DNA of 52,478 bases from Brevundimonas sp. ASV9. Its GTDB lineage: Bacteria > Pseudomonadota > Alphaproteobacteria > Caulobacterales > Caulobacteraceae. Location: NCBI RefSeq assembly GCF_016429195.1, contig NZ_JAELUF010000012.1, positions 1 to 52,478 on the forward strand. The letters run 5' to 3'. The notes beneath the pieces were generated by a model. The model was not told the DNA's origin, made no database searches, and was given only the letters and a program-made list of their open reading frames with translations. Shown here in pieces: positions 44,092-52,178 of the stretch (its first letter is position 1; each line of letters starts with the position of its first letter). The position numbers and the translations under genes are program-made.

Positions 44092-46557
44092 CTGAGCTAC
44101 AACACCCGCGTTCAGTATCTGGTCGAAGAAGGCCAGCGCGAGTTCGATCTCGCCGTCAATTACCTCGACCGGAACGACATCCACGTCAGCGTCAACGGTC
44201 TGCGGATCGGTCAGCACCTTCTGACTTGGATCAACGATTCCCGCATTCGGCTCCCAAGCCAACCGGCGCAAAACAGCGTCGTCGAGATCAGGCGAGTTAC
44301 GCCGATCGACCAAGCCGCCGTCCAGTTCCACAACGGGTCGAACCTGACTCAGGAGGAACTGAACAAGGCGGTCGCCCAGCTTCTCTTCCACGAACAGGAA
44401 ACCAAAGACACCGTCGCCGGGGCCATCGATCAAGCGCGCATCCGCCTTGGTGATCAGCTTGGCGTCGTCACCACACCCGAAGCCATCATCGATGAACTCG
44501 TCCGGATCAGCGATCTCGGCGAAGACCTACTGAACCGCTTTCGTGACGCGGTCGCTGGCGTCGATCTGAACGCGGCTGAGATCATCCAGCACGCGCTCCG
44601 ACTGACGAACTTCGAGAACAACATTGGCGTGGTCAACTCGACCATTGCTGGCGTCGGCACCCGCACCGCCAGCCTCGAAAATCAGGTCAATAACATCCAG
44701 GGCGTCGTGGACGGCCTCCTCGGCGTGGGCGACGGCCAGGGCATCGCGACCGTCATCGCAGAAGAACGGACGCAGCGGATCGACGGCGACAACGCCATCG
44801 TTCAGACCGTCGATCTGATCGGCGCGAAGAACGGCTCGAATACCGGCTTCATCGTCAATCAAAACACACTGCGGCTGAGCCCGACCGAAACCATCGGCCA
44901 GCGATTCAACGCGATCAATGCGGCGGCGGGTGACAGCCTCTCCCGGATAATCGCTGAAGAGACGGCCAGGACCAACGCCGTCACCGCCGAAGCCAACCGC
45001 ATCAACGCACTGATCACGCGCGTCGGCGCCGCTGAATCCAGCATCACTTCAGAGGCGACGGCACGGACCACTGCTGACGCGACCTTCGCTCAGACCCTTA
45101 GTCTGCTCGGATCAAAGACGGCGAACGGGACGGCTTTCGTTCTGGATCAGGCCAAGACGATGGTCAGCCCGACCGAGACCTTGGGGCAGAAATTTACAGC
45201 GATCCTGTCGCAGGCGGCTTCCGGCGCCCAGGCCCAGGTCGCTGCGGAAACTACGGCCCGCACCACGGCCATAGCCGCAGAGGCCTCGGCGCGTCAGGCA
45301 TTGGCGACACAGGTGGCGGCCAACCTCTCCGCCGCCATCAACAGCGAACAGTCCGCCCGTTCGACCGCGATCTCTGCGGAGACACTGGCGCGCCAGCAAC
45401 TGGCGACCCAAGTCGGACAGAACACAGCGGCTATCCAGAACGAGGCGTCGGCCCGGTCCACCGCCGATCAGACCTTCGCCCAACAGTTCTCTCTCTTGGG
45501 CGCGACGACGGCCAACGGCTCCGCCTGGAACATGAACATGAACACCGTCCAGATCGGCGGCGGCATGAGCATGGCCACCCGTCTGTCTGGAATCGACACG
45601 GCCCTTGGCAACAACTCAGCGGCCATCGCCAACGAGATCACCGCCCGGACGAACGCAGTCAGTTCGGTCGCGCAGAGCCTTCAGACCGTGAACTCCACGG
45701 TCGGCAATCTATCGGCATCGGTCACGACCCTGTCGGCTGCGACCAACGGCGTCTTGTCCCGCTGGGGCGTCGCCGTGAACAACAACGGCCATATCATCGG
45801 GATCAGCCTGAACAACTCCGGCCCGGCTGCTGGCTCGCTGAATATGGTCGCCGACGAATTCGCCTTCGTTTCCCCGAATGGCGGGACGCCCGTGAAGATC
45901 GTCTCGATGAACGGGAACAAGGTCCGCTTCAACACCAACGTCGAGATGGGCGGTGACCTCCTCGTCGAAGGCACGATCCACAACAGCAAACTGACCCAGA
46001 ACACCGTCACGAACGTCGAGGCGGCTTACAATGCAGGCGCCGTCACTCTGACCAACACCACGCCGTGTCGCATCCACGGCGTCTGGATCAACGTCGAGAA
46101 GCCAAGTAGCCCAATCGACGTGGACTTCAACGCCTATGGGACATTCACCCACAACGCGAGCGGATCGTTCGTCGCCATCGTTCAGCTTGTCCGGTCGCGC
46201 GGAACGGACGGCGGCACAGTCATCCAGACCGTCCAACTGAACGGCTCCGGCATGGCGAACGACACATGGCAGGGCGCGCTTCCCATGAAGTATCTCGACC
46301 GTCCGAACGAAGCCGGAAACTGGCACTACTACGTCCAAATCTACTTCACCTCGAACATGTCCACCCAGACCGTGACCGCCCGCTACGGCAAGGTGACTGA
46401 GATGAAGAACAACACCTCGGCCCTTGGCGGCGGCACCGGCTCTGGTGCTGGCGTCGGAACTGGCGGAGGTGGCGGTGGCGGCGGCGGCGGCTACACCGAT
46501 CCGGGTTACGACCCAGGCGGTGGCGGTGGCTACACCGATCAGCCGACGATCACCTGA
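44092..46557 (+). CDS. Tail fibre, T7 gp17-type N-terminus with a lambda-J-like tip; CTG start
   Basis: Receptor-binding fibre. A start at the GTG at 44629 would cut off the conserved N-terminus; the frame is open back to the CTG at 44092, which has AAAGGAG three bases before it. This gives 821 residues. Residues 1-~125 match the T7 gp17 adaptor domain (VEIRRVTPIDQAAVQFHNGS, then NLTQEELNKAVAQLLFHEQE). The middle holds three repeats of a FAQ-SLLG-T-NG-A unit within Ala/Thr-rich coiled coil (ETTARTTAIAAEASARQALA). The C-terminal part (NNNGHIIGISLNN, then NMVADEFAFVSPNG and GDLLVEGTIHNSKL) resembles the tip domain of lambda J; it ends in a Gly-rich tail. Confidence 0.88.
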   Translation: MSYNTRVQYLVEEGQREFDLAVNYLDRNDIHVSVNGLRIGQHLLTWINDSRIRLPSQPAQNSVVEIRRVTPIDQAAVQFHNGSNLTQEELNKAVAQLLFHEQETKDTVAGAIDQARIRLGDQLGVVTTPEAIIDELVRISDLGEDLLNRFRDAVAGVDLNAAEIIQHALRLTNFENNIGVVNSTIAGVGTRTASLENQVNNIQGVVDGLLGVGDGQGIATVIAEERTQRIDGDNAIVQTVDLIGAKNGSNTGFIVNQNTLRLSPTETIGQRFNAINAAAGDSLSRIIAEETARTNAVTAEANRINALITRVGAAESSITSEATARTTADATFAQTLSLLGSKTANGTAFVLDQAKTMVSPTETLGQKFTAILSQAASGAQAQVAAETTARTTAIAAEASARQALATQVAANLSAAINSEQSARSTAISAETLARQQLATQVGQNTAAIQNEASARSTADQTFAQQFSLLGATTANGSAWNMNMNTVQIGGGMSMATRLSGIDTALGNNSAAIANEITARTNAVSSVAQSLQTVNSTVGNLSASVTTLSAATNGVLSRWGVAVNNNGHIIGISLNNSGPAAGSLNMVADEFAFVSPNGGTPVKIVSMNGNKVRFNTNVEMGGDLLVEGTIHNSKLTQNTVTNVEAAYNAGAVTLTNTTPCRIHGVWINVEKPSSPIDVDFNAYGTFTHNASGSFVAIVQLVRSRGTDGGTVIQTVQLNGSGMANDTWQGALPMKYLDRPNEAGNWHYYVQIYFTSNMSTQTVTARYGKVTEMKNNTSALGGGTGSGAGVGTGGGGGGGGGGYTDPGYDPGGGGGYTDQPTIT

Positions 46558-46602
46558 CGCGATCATACCCCTAAATATACTGACATCAGAACAAGGAGCC
46601 GC

Positions 46603-46644
46603 ATGGAGCCCAACCACTACGCCGTCGAGGCGGCGCACGAATAA
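46603..46644 (+). CDS. 13-codon leader ORF coupled to fibre 2
   Basis: AAGGAG lies about six bases before an ATG at 46603 that encodes MEPNHYAVEAAHE and stops at TAA (46642-46644), overlapping the fibre 2 ATG (TAATG). The fibre 2 ATG has no ribosome site of its own, so ribosomes ending on the short ORF may restart there. It may be only a coupling device; its peptide has no recognised function. Confidence 0.5.
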   Translation: MEPNHYAVEAAHE

Positions 46645-49277
46645 TGTCCGGGCTGTCACCAGCCCTAGCCCAACAACTTCAGACGACCATCACGGCGTGG
46701 AACGCCAACCAAGCACAGTTTGCGGACTGGCTTGGCGGGGTCGTCGGAGGTGGGCCGAACCATGATGGTCGCTACCCGCTGACCAATGCACTCGGGGTCG
46801 AGACCCTTGTGTCTTGCCCCGCAGCCATCGTCGATGAAGTCGCCGGTCCTGCCGCGCAGGTTGAGATCGCAAAGCTGGCAGCCAACGAGTCCGCAGGCGC
46901 ATCGGCATCCAGCGCAACTGCCGCCGACGCTTCGAAAGTGCTGGCGGATGCGGCGAAGAATGCCGCCGTCACCGCCCGCAATCAGGCCCAGACGGCGCAG
47001 TCGAACGCAGCCAATCACGAAGCCAATGCGCGTTATTGGGCGGAGCTTGCACAGGGCCACGGTGCAGATGTGCAAGTCGCCGTCGAAACGATAACGGAAC
47101 TGTCCCAGCAAACGGCGGCGAACGCCGTAGCCGCAGAGGCCTCAGCCGTTTCCGCCGCTGATTCAGCCGAACTGGCCGCCCACTTTGAACCGGCAAACTT
47201 CGATCTGAAGTCTGACCCCATCGCAGCCAACCGGATCAGCGGCACTCTGTCTCTGGCGAACTTGCCGATCATGCCAGGACCGGCGCACTTCGCTTCGACC
47301 GGCGGGTTTGCTGAACTGACAGCCGCTCAGCAGTCAGCCATGAAGAGCGGCGACTTCGTCACCATCACGGACGGACGACGCTTCGTCTATCGGGGCGGAG
47401 GCTCGAAGACTGTCGAGACGAGCTACATCAAGATTGCCGACGACACGCCTGCTTGGACTGAGATCGTGGACAAACCCACGACGTTTCTACCCTCGACGCA
47501 CAGCCACAATCATACGGACATCAACGGTTTCACCTGGGCCAATCTCGGCTCCAAGCCGACGACCTTCGCACCGTCCACCCACGGCCACGCTTGGGGCGAG
47601 ATCACCGGCATCCCGGCGACATTCGCGCCATCGGCTCACACCCATGGCATGACCGACATCACGGGCCTGCCAGATGCGCTGGACCTCAAAGCCCCAAAGG
47701 CAAACGCCGCCTTCAGCACACCGATAAGCGTGAACGGCGCGGTCGGCGCGCACAGCTTTTCAGCCAACCACAGCCTATTCTACCCTGATGGCAACCACAC
47801 CGTCATCAAGACTGGACCGGGCGGGCAGGAACGCTACTGGCGGTTCGACGCGGACGGCACCCTCTACGGTCTGAACGGCAACATCTATTCGAACTACAAC
47901 ATGCAGGCGATGGGGAGCCTCATCGTCGGAGCATCGACCGCAGCGAACCGCGTGAATGTCGAGAAGGGCTGGGTCGAACTCCGCAACGATGGCTACGGCC
48001 CCTACGTCGATTTCTCGACAGATGCGACGACCGACTTTCACGCCCGCATATCGATCCCGAAATCTGACGGACGCCTTTGGCTATCCCATGGTCAGGGTGG
48101 AAGTGTCATCGTCGGGCCGACCATCGAGGCCAACTCTAACAATGGCTCTCAAGCTGGGTCCGTCATCACTCACGCTGGCACCGAACAGGTCATGGCGAAG
48201 CAACTGACCTTCCCTTCGTTCATGAACCCGCAGGACAACGGCGCGAATGCCTTGCTCGAAGTTCGAGGCGCGGGCGGCGGCTACGGCGCGTGGATGAAGT
48301 TCCACCGTCCCGGCGCATGGGGAACATACTTCGGCATGTTCGAGAACGGTCGCTGGGGCTGGGGTGGTTGGTCCGATGGTGCAGTGATCAACGAGTTCTG
48401 GACAACCAAGAACTTCGATCCCCTCACCCGCATGGAGAGATACAACGACGGCTGGATTCAGACTCGCGACGCCAACGACCGCTTCTATTTCGCCAGCAAT
48501 GGCCGCTCCTACTCCAAGTCGAAGGGTGGTCACGAATGGCGCAATGGCTCCGACGTGTGGACCGGCATCATCGACAACGATGGTAATCTGACGGTCAGAG
48601 CCGACACCTCAATGGGGAACAAGCTCCAGCTTCGCGGGACAAACCCAACGGTCGTCCTGCGCGACACCGACAATCGCTCGGCGATGATCCACGTCAACGC
48701 TAATCGCTTCTACGTCCTGCGCGGGTCCGGAACTGACTCAGATGGTTGGGCGAGCACGGGTGGCGGTTGGCCGCTTGAGATCGATTTGGAGAACAACAAC
48801 GCCACATTCGGCGCCAATATCTACACCGGCATCGATCAGTGGTTCCGTGTCCGTGGCTCGACCGGCATCTACTGGGAGAACTGGGGAGGCGGCTGGTTCA
48901 TGAACGATAGTTCGTGGCTCCGCGCCTACAACGACAAGAACATCGTCACGGGCGGTCAGGTTCAGATGGGTTCGTTCACCGTCACTTCCGACCGTCGCCT
49001 GAAGACCGACATCACTCCGATCCCGCTGGCTCAGGCGTCCGACATCATCGACCGGACCAACGTCTATGAGTTCACCAAGGGCGGTCGCCGCATGTTCGGC
49101 ATGATCGCCCAGGAAGCTCGCGAGGTCGCTCCGATCCTCGTCAGCGAAGGGGCCGATACGCACGAGGATGGCGACGCGATCCTGTCGCTGGATCAGACCG
49201 GCTACATCCCGCTTCTGATTGCTGAGGTTCAGGCCCTTCGTCAGCGTGTCGCCCAGCTTGAAGGGACGATCCATTGA
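46644..49277 (+). CDS. Second tail fibre/appendage with C-terminal S74 autocleaving chaperone
   Basis: 877 residues. The N-terminus is an Ala-rich coiled coil (ASASSATAADASKVLADAA). Three HxH-containing repeats follow (THSHNHTDINGF; STHGHAWGEITGIP; SAHTHGMTDITGLP), the histidine motif that binds metal in trimeric fibres. A long beta-rich section follows, then the S74 intramolecular chaperone from SDRRLKTDITPI: Ser782 and Lys787 keep the five-residue spacing of the S74 catalytic dyad, so autocleavage should occur just before Ser782, releasing a ~96-residue chaperone after trimer folding. It has no T7 adaptor, so it probably attaches through the first fibre or the gp12 nozzle. Translation start is coupled to a 13-codon ORF. 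Confidence 0.88.
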   Translation: MSGLSPALAQQLQTTITAWNANQAQFADWLGGVVGGGPNHDGRYPLTNALGVETLVSCPAAIVDEVAGPAAQVEIAKLAANESAGASASSATAADASKVLADAAKNAAVTARNQAQTAQSNAANHEANARYWAELAQGHGADVQVAVETITELSQQTAANAVAAEASAVSAADSAELAAHFEPANFDLKSDPIAANRISGTLSLANLPIMPGPAHFASTGGFAELTAAQQSAMKSGDFVTITDGRRFVYRGGGSKTVETSYIKIADDTPAWTEIVDKPTTFLPSTHSHNHTDINGFTWANLGSKPTTFAPSTHGHAWGEITGIPATFAPSAHTHGMTDITGLPDALDLKAPKANAAFSTPISVNGAVGAHSFSANHSLFYPDGNHTVIKTGPGGQERYWRFDADGTLYGLNGNIYSNYNMQAMGSLIVGASTAANRVNVEKGWVELRNDGYGPYVDFSTDATTDFHARISIPKSDGRLWLSHGQGGSVIVGPTIEANSNNGSQAGSVITHAGTEQVMAKQLTFPSFMNPQDNGANALLEVRGAGGGYGAWMKFHRPGAWGTYFGMFENGRWGWGGWSDGAVINEFWTTKNFDPLTRMERYNDGWIQTRDANDRFYFASNGRSYSKSKGGHEWRNGSDVWTGIIDNDGNLTVRADTSMGNKLQLRGTNPTVVLRDTDNRSAMIHVNANRFYVLRGSGTDSDGWASTGGGWPLEIDLENNNATFGANIYTGIDQWFRVRGSTGIYWENWGGGWFMNDSSWLRAYNDKNIVTGGQVQMGSFTVTSDRRLKTDITPIPLAQASDIIDRTNVYEFTKGGRRMFGMIAQEAREVAPILVSEGADTHEDGDAILSLDQTGYIPLLIAEVQALRQRVAQLEGTIH

Positions 49278-49738
49278 CCATCCCTACCAACGGCACATTC
49301 ACATCTGAACAGGTGCGGGCGGAGTGGGGTTTCGCGACCCCCTTCACATCTTCCCAGGTCTCGTCGGCGGCAGGGCTGAACACGCCCTGGACTTCCGATC
49401 AGCTACGCGGAAAGTCGTCCGGCCCAACCGTTACGATCCAGATCACCCAAAGCAGCAGCGAAGCGGTCGGATCGGGGCGTCGGCGCGACTACTTCACCGC
49501 CACGATCAACTGGACCGGCGCCACGACACCATCGAGTTACTCGTGGGGCTGGGGCGGCTACAGCGCGGCGGTCGTGTCGCCGACCTCCCGGACATGTCGG
49601 TTCAATGGCCAGAGTTACAACACACTGAGCTTCAATGGCACCGACCAGTCAGAGCCATTCTGTAACGTCGTGATCGCAGGACAAACCTACACCATCGTCG
49701 GACCTCGAATGTCACTCACCACAGACGGCGACCTCTAA
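49274..49738 (+). CDS. Small structural or fibre-associated protein
   Basis: A 154-residue protein starting at a TTG that overlaps the fibre 2 stop (TTGA). The N-terminus has IPTNGTFTSEQVRAEWG, a short helical motif seen in several phage minor virion proteins, followed by a Ser/Thr/Gly-rich beta region that looks like a small Ig-like or capping domain (TATINWTGATTPSSYSWGWGG). Likely associated with the fibre; no named family can be given. No separate ribosome site, so translation is probably coupled to fibre 2. Confidence 0.6.
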   Translation: MTIPTNGTFTSEQVRAEWGFATPFTSSQVSSAAGLNTPWTSDQLRGKSSGPTVTIQITQSSSEAVGSGRRRDYFTATINWTGATTPSSYSWGWGGYSAAVVSPTSRTCRFNGQSYNTLSFNGTDQSEPFCNVVIAGQTYTIVGPRMSLTTDGDL

Positions 49739-49763
49739 CCCCCTCCCCTCAACCAAAGGAAAT

Positions 49764-49991
49764 ATGTCCCAACCGAACCAACCCGAAAACAACGAAGGCC
49801 TCGTCTTCATACTCGGCGAGATCAAAGGCCAGCTCACGTCCCTGACGACGGTCATTGGCTCTATTCAAGATCACCAGCAAGCCATGGAAACTCGTCTCCG
49901 CACTCTGGAGAATGCCTGGGCGAAACTGCTCGGAGCTTCCGCAGCCGCAGGCGCCCTGGCAGGCTTCATTATTGACGTGGTGCTGAAATGA
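49764..49991 (+). CDS. Candidate holin, one membrane helix
   Basis: A 75-residue protein with a coiled-coil-like polar N-terminus (EIKGQLTSLTTVIGSIQDHQQ, continuing AMETRLRTLENAW) and one C-terminal membrane segment (LLGASAAAGALAGFIIDVVL). Small proteins of this shape just before the terminase genes are usually holins in T7-like phages (gp17.5 has a similar place). AAAGGAAAT precedes the ATG. It overlaps terS by 4 bp. Other roles for such membrane proteins are possible. Confidence 0.6.
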   Translation: MSQPNQPENNEGLVFILGEIKGQLTSLTTVIGSIQDHQQAMETRLRTLENAWAKLLGASAAAGALAGFIIDVVLK

Positions 49992-50269
49992 GCCGCGCCA
50001 CTGACTCCCTGCTTGATCAGCTTCATTCGCTTCAGGCCGAAGTTCTGATCGACCAACTGGAACGAGCCATAGCGATCTCCGCCGCTGATCCAGATGATCC
50101 GGAGAAAGCCGTCTCTCCTGCCCTCCTGTCGGCAGTGACGCGCTTCCTCGTCTCGAACAACATCACGGCCCCGGCCTCGTCGCCCCGCGTCGAGAACATC
50201 GCGGCCAAACTCGCAGACATCGGCGTCGATCTGGACGACGAAGTCTTGGGCGGATCGCACCGCCACTAA
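49988..50269 (+). CDS. Terminase small subunit, T7 gp18 type
   Basis: Recognises concatemeric phage DNA and regulates the large terminase. The 93-residue protein matches gp18 in length and layout: helical N-terminus (LLDQLHSLQAEVLIDQLERA), then SPALLSAVTRFLVSNNITAP, and VENIAAKLADIGVDL. ATG overlaps the holin candidate by 4 bp (ATGA). Confidence 0.8.
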   Translation: MSRATDSLLDQLHSLQAEVLIDQLERAIAISAADPDDPEKAVSPALLSAVTRFLVSNNITAPASSPRVENIAAKLADIGVDLDDEVLGGSHRH

Positions 50270-50290
50270 CCCCCCACTGCATGTGCGAGC

Positions 50291-50305
50291 CCCGGTCTGA
50301 CCGGG
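50291..50305 (+). repeat. GC stem-loop before the large terminase gene
   Basis: CCCGGT-CTG-ACCGGG, a 6-bp stem in the 57-bp gap between terS and terL. It has no T-run. It may shape translation of terL, which has a TTG start and no clear ribosome site, but this is not proven. Confidence 0.5.
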
Positions 50306-50326
50306 CCTCGCCATGCCTCCCCATGA

Positions 50327-52054
50327 TTGGAAAAATCCTACGCGGACCTTCTGCGGTCCAACTTCAGACTCTTCATCCGTCACGTCTGGACGCACGTCCT
50401 ACAGCTACCTGCGCCGACCAAGGTTCAGGACGACATCGCCCGCTTCTTGGAAGACGGGCCCAGCCTGCGGGCAATCCAAGGTTATCGAGGTGTCGGCAAG
50501 TCATTCCTGACTTGCGCCTACGTCGTCTGGTGTCTTTGGAACGACCCTCAGCACCGCATCCTGATCGTCTCGGCCACGGCGACTGCGGCTGAGAAAAACG
50601 CCAACCTGATCCGTCAGATCATCTACCACGACAGTGGTGCCGGTCTCTGGGATCACCTTCACACGCGTGAAGGCCAGCGCGGGTCCATCAAAGCTTTTGA
50701 TGTCGGACCCGCACTGACCGACCGTCAGCCGTCCGTCTCGTGCGTCGGCATCGGTGGTCAGCTTCCGAACAACCGCGCCACGCTCTTGATCGCAGATGAC
50801 GTGGAAATCCCCGGTAACTCCGGCACCGAAACGATGCGGGAGAAGCTGCGCGAGTCCTGCTCCGAATTCACCAAAATCCTGAAGCCTGAACCCAAGAACC
50901 AAATCATCTATTTGGGAACGCCCCAGTCCCAGGATTCCATCTACGCCGACCTTCCTCATAAGGGCTACAGGGTCCGTGTCTGGACGGCTCGCTACCCTCT
51001 GAAGGGCAAGCTGGCCAACTACGGCGACACGCTCGCCCCAATGCTGGTGGCGGACATCGAAGCCGATCCCAGCTTGTGCAAGCCGGATGCTTCCCAACTA
51101 GGCGGCACGCCGACCGATCCTCAACGCTTCGACGACCGCGCGCTTCGCGTCTCGGAACTCGATGCGACCTCGGGATCGTGGACGCTCCACTACATGCTGG
51201 ACACCCAGCTTAGCGACGCTGAGCGATACCCGCTGAAGACGCGCGATCTGATCGTCATGGACATCGATCCACGACAGGCGCCGGTCGCGATGTCCTATGG
51301 ATCGAGTGACGAACAGCTACTCGACTTCGTCAGTCCGGGCTTCACGGGCGACCGCTTTTATGGACCGATCCAGAAGAGCATCAGCGGGCATTGGGTCGAT
51401 TACACCGGCTCCGTCATGCACGTGGACCCGTCTGGCTCCGGTTCCGACGAAACCGCCTACGTCGTGACCAAATATCTCGAAGGCCGCATTTACGTCCGTG
51501 CCTGGGGCGGGTTCAGAGACGGCACGAGCGAAGCGACGTTGGACGCCCTGGCTGAACTGGCTAAGACCGAAGAGGTCCGCGAGGTCGTGATCGAAGACAA
51601 TTTCGGCGACGGCCTCTATCGCCAGATGCTTCAGCCGTTCCTGCATCGGCGGTTCTCGACCCGTTGGCGATGCGGCCTATCGGGTTTCAAGGTCACGAAG
51701 CAGAAGGAACTGCGGATCATCGGCGCGTTGGAGCCGACGATGAAGCAGCACCGTCTGGTGATGTCGAAGGACGTGATCCAAAGCCAACTCGGCCAGGGCG
51801 ACTACAACGGCCTGTATCAGATGTGCCGAATGACCAGCGCGCGCGGCGCCGTCAAACACGACGACCGCATCGACGTGCTGGCTCAGGCCGTCGATTACTG
51901 GAAGGCGTTCATGAACGCCGACATCTTGAAGTCTGAAGCCAACGCCCAGGCCAAGGCGGCGCGCGAGTTCGAGAAGAAGTTCTTCGCCAACACGCCGCTC
52001 GCGCGGATGTTCGACAACCGTCCGAAGCGGGGTCAGGGACGACGGCTCCGATAG
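50327..52054 (+). CDS. Terminase large subunit, T7 gp19 type
   Basis: ATP-driven DNA packaging motor and endonuclease. The 575-residue protein shows Walker A GYRGVGKS at residues 52-59 (Lys58), Walker B LLIADDVE and the nuclease block VDPSGSGSDETA, then RVTKQKELRIIGALEP-like and AVKHDDRIDVLAQAVDY near the C-terminus; it aligns along its length with T7 gp19. The N-terminus is about ten residues shorter than T7 gp19. The TTG at 50327 directly follows an in-frame TGA and lacks a clear ribosome site, so coupling to terS is likely. Confidence 0.93.
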   Translation: MEKSYADLLRSNFRLFIRHVWTHVLQLPAPTKVQDDIARFLEDGPSLRAIQGYRGVGKSFLTCAYVVWCLWNDPQHRILIVSATATAAEKNANLIRQIIYHDSGAGLWDHLHTREGQRGSIKAFDVGPALTDRQPSVSCVGIGGQLPNNRATLLIADDVEIPGNSGTETMREKLRESCSEFTKILKPEPKNQIIYLGTPQSQDSIYADLPHKGYRVRVWTARYPLKGKLANYGDTLAPMLVADIEADPSLCKPDASQLGGTPTDPQRFDDRALRVSELDATSGSWTLHYMLDTQLSDAERYPLKTRDLIVMDIDPRQAPVAMSYGSSDEQLLDFVSPGFTGDRFYGPIQKSISGHWVDYTGSVMHVDPSGSGSDETAYVVTKYLEGRIYVRAWGGFRDGTSEATLDALAELAKTEEVREVVIEDNFGDGLYRQMLQPFLHRRFSTRWRCGLSGFKVTKQKELRIIGALEPTMKQHRLVMSKDVIQSQLGQGDYNGLYQMCRMTSARGAVKHDDRIDVLAQAVDYWKAFMNADILKSEANAQAKAAREFEKKFFANTPLARMFDNRPKRGQGRRLR

Positions 52055-52067
52055 CCCGGACAAAATA

Positions 52068-52079
52068 TAAAATATTTTA
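52068..52079. repeat. Perfect AT palindrome TAAAATATTTTA
   Basis: A 12-bp perfect palindrome inside the AT-rich segment after terL. In this GC-rich genome it stands out and could be a regulator site or DNA-unwinding element. It lies about 110 bp before the methyltransferase gene. Confidence 0.5.
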
Positions 52080-52115
52080 CGTTTCGGGCGCGGCTCTCGC
52101 ACAGCCGAAAACCTT

Positions 52116-52156
52116 TTGACAATTTTCCTTGACAAATCAATAGGTTATGGCATATT
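52116..52156 (+). promoter_or_regulatory. Host-type (sigma70-like) promoter with a duplicated -35
   Basis: Two TTGACA hexamers (52116-52121 and 52129-52134) lie 13 bp apart. The second has a 16-bp spacer to CATATT (52151-52156), a fair -10. It is the only convincing host-type promoter in the phage part of the window, and it points to the methyltransferase gene, as expected for a gene expressed early or in lysogeny. The repeat TTGACAA could also be an operator. Confidence 0.6.
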
Positions 52157-52178
52157 CGTTCTACAAGTCGCCCGAAAC

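Noticed and set aside
44020..44092. Stop-codon read-through fusing the gp16-like protein to the tail fibre (same frame, no ATG between)
   Set aside because: A good ribosome site and a fibre N-terminus that matches T7 gp17 point to an independent start at CTG.
50281..50592. A 103-codon open frame starting Met-Cys-Glu-Pro just before terL
   Set aside because: It runs into terL in another frame and has no family likeness after the first few residues.
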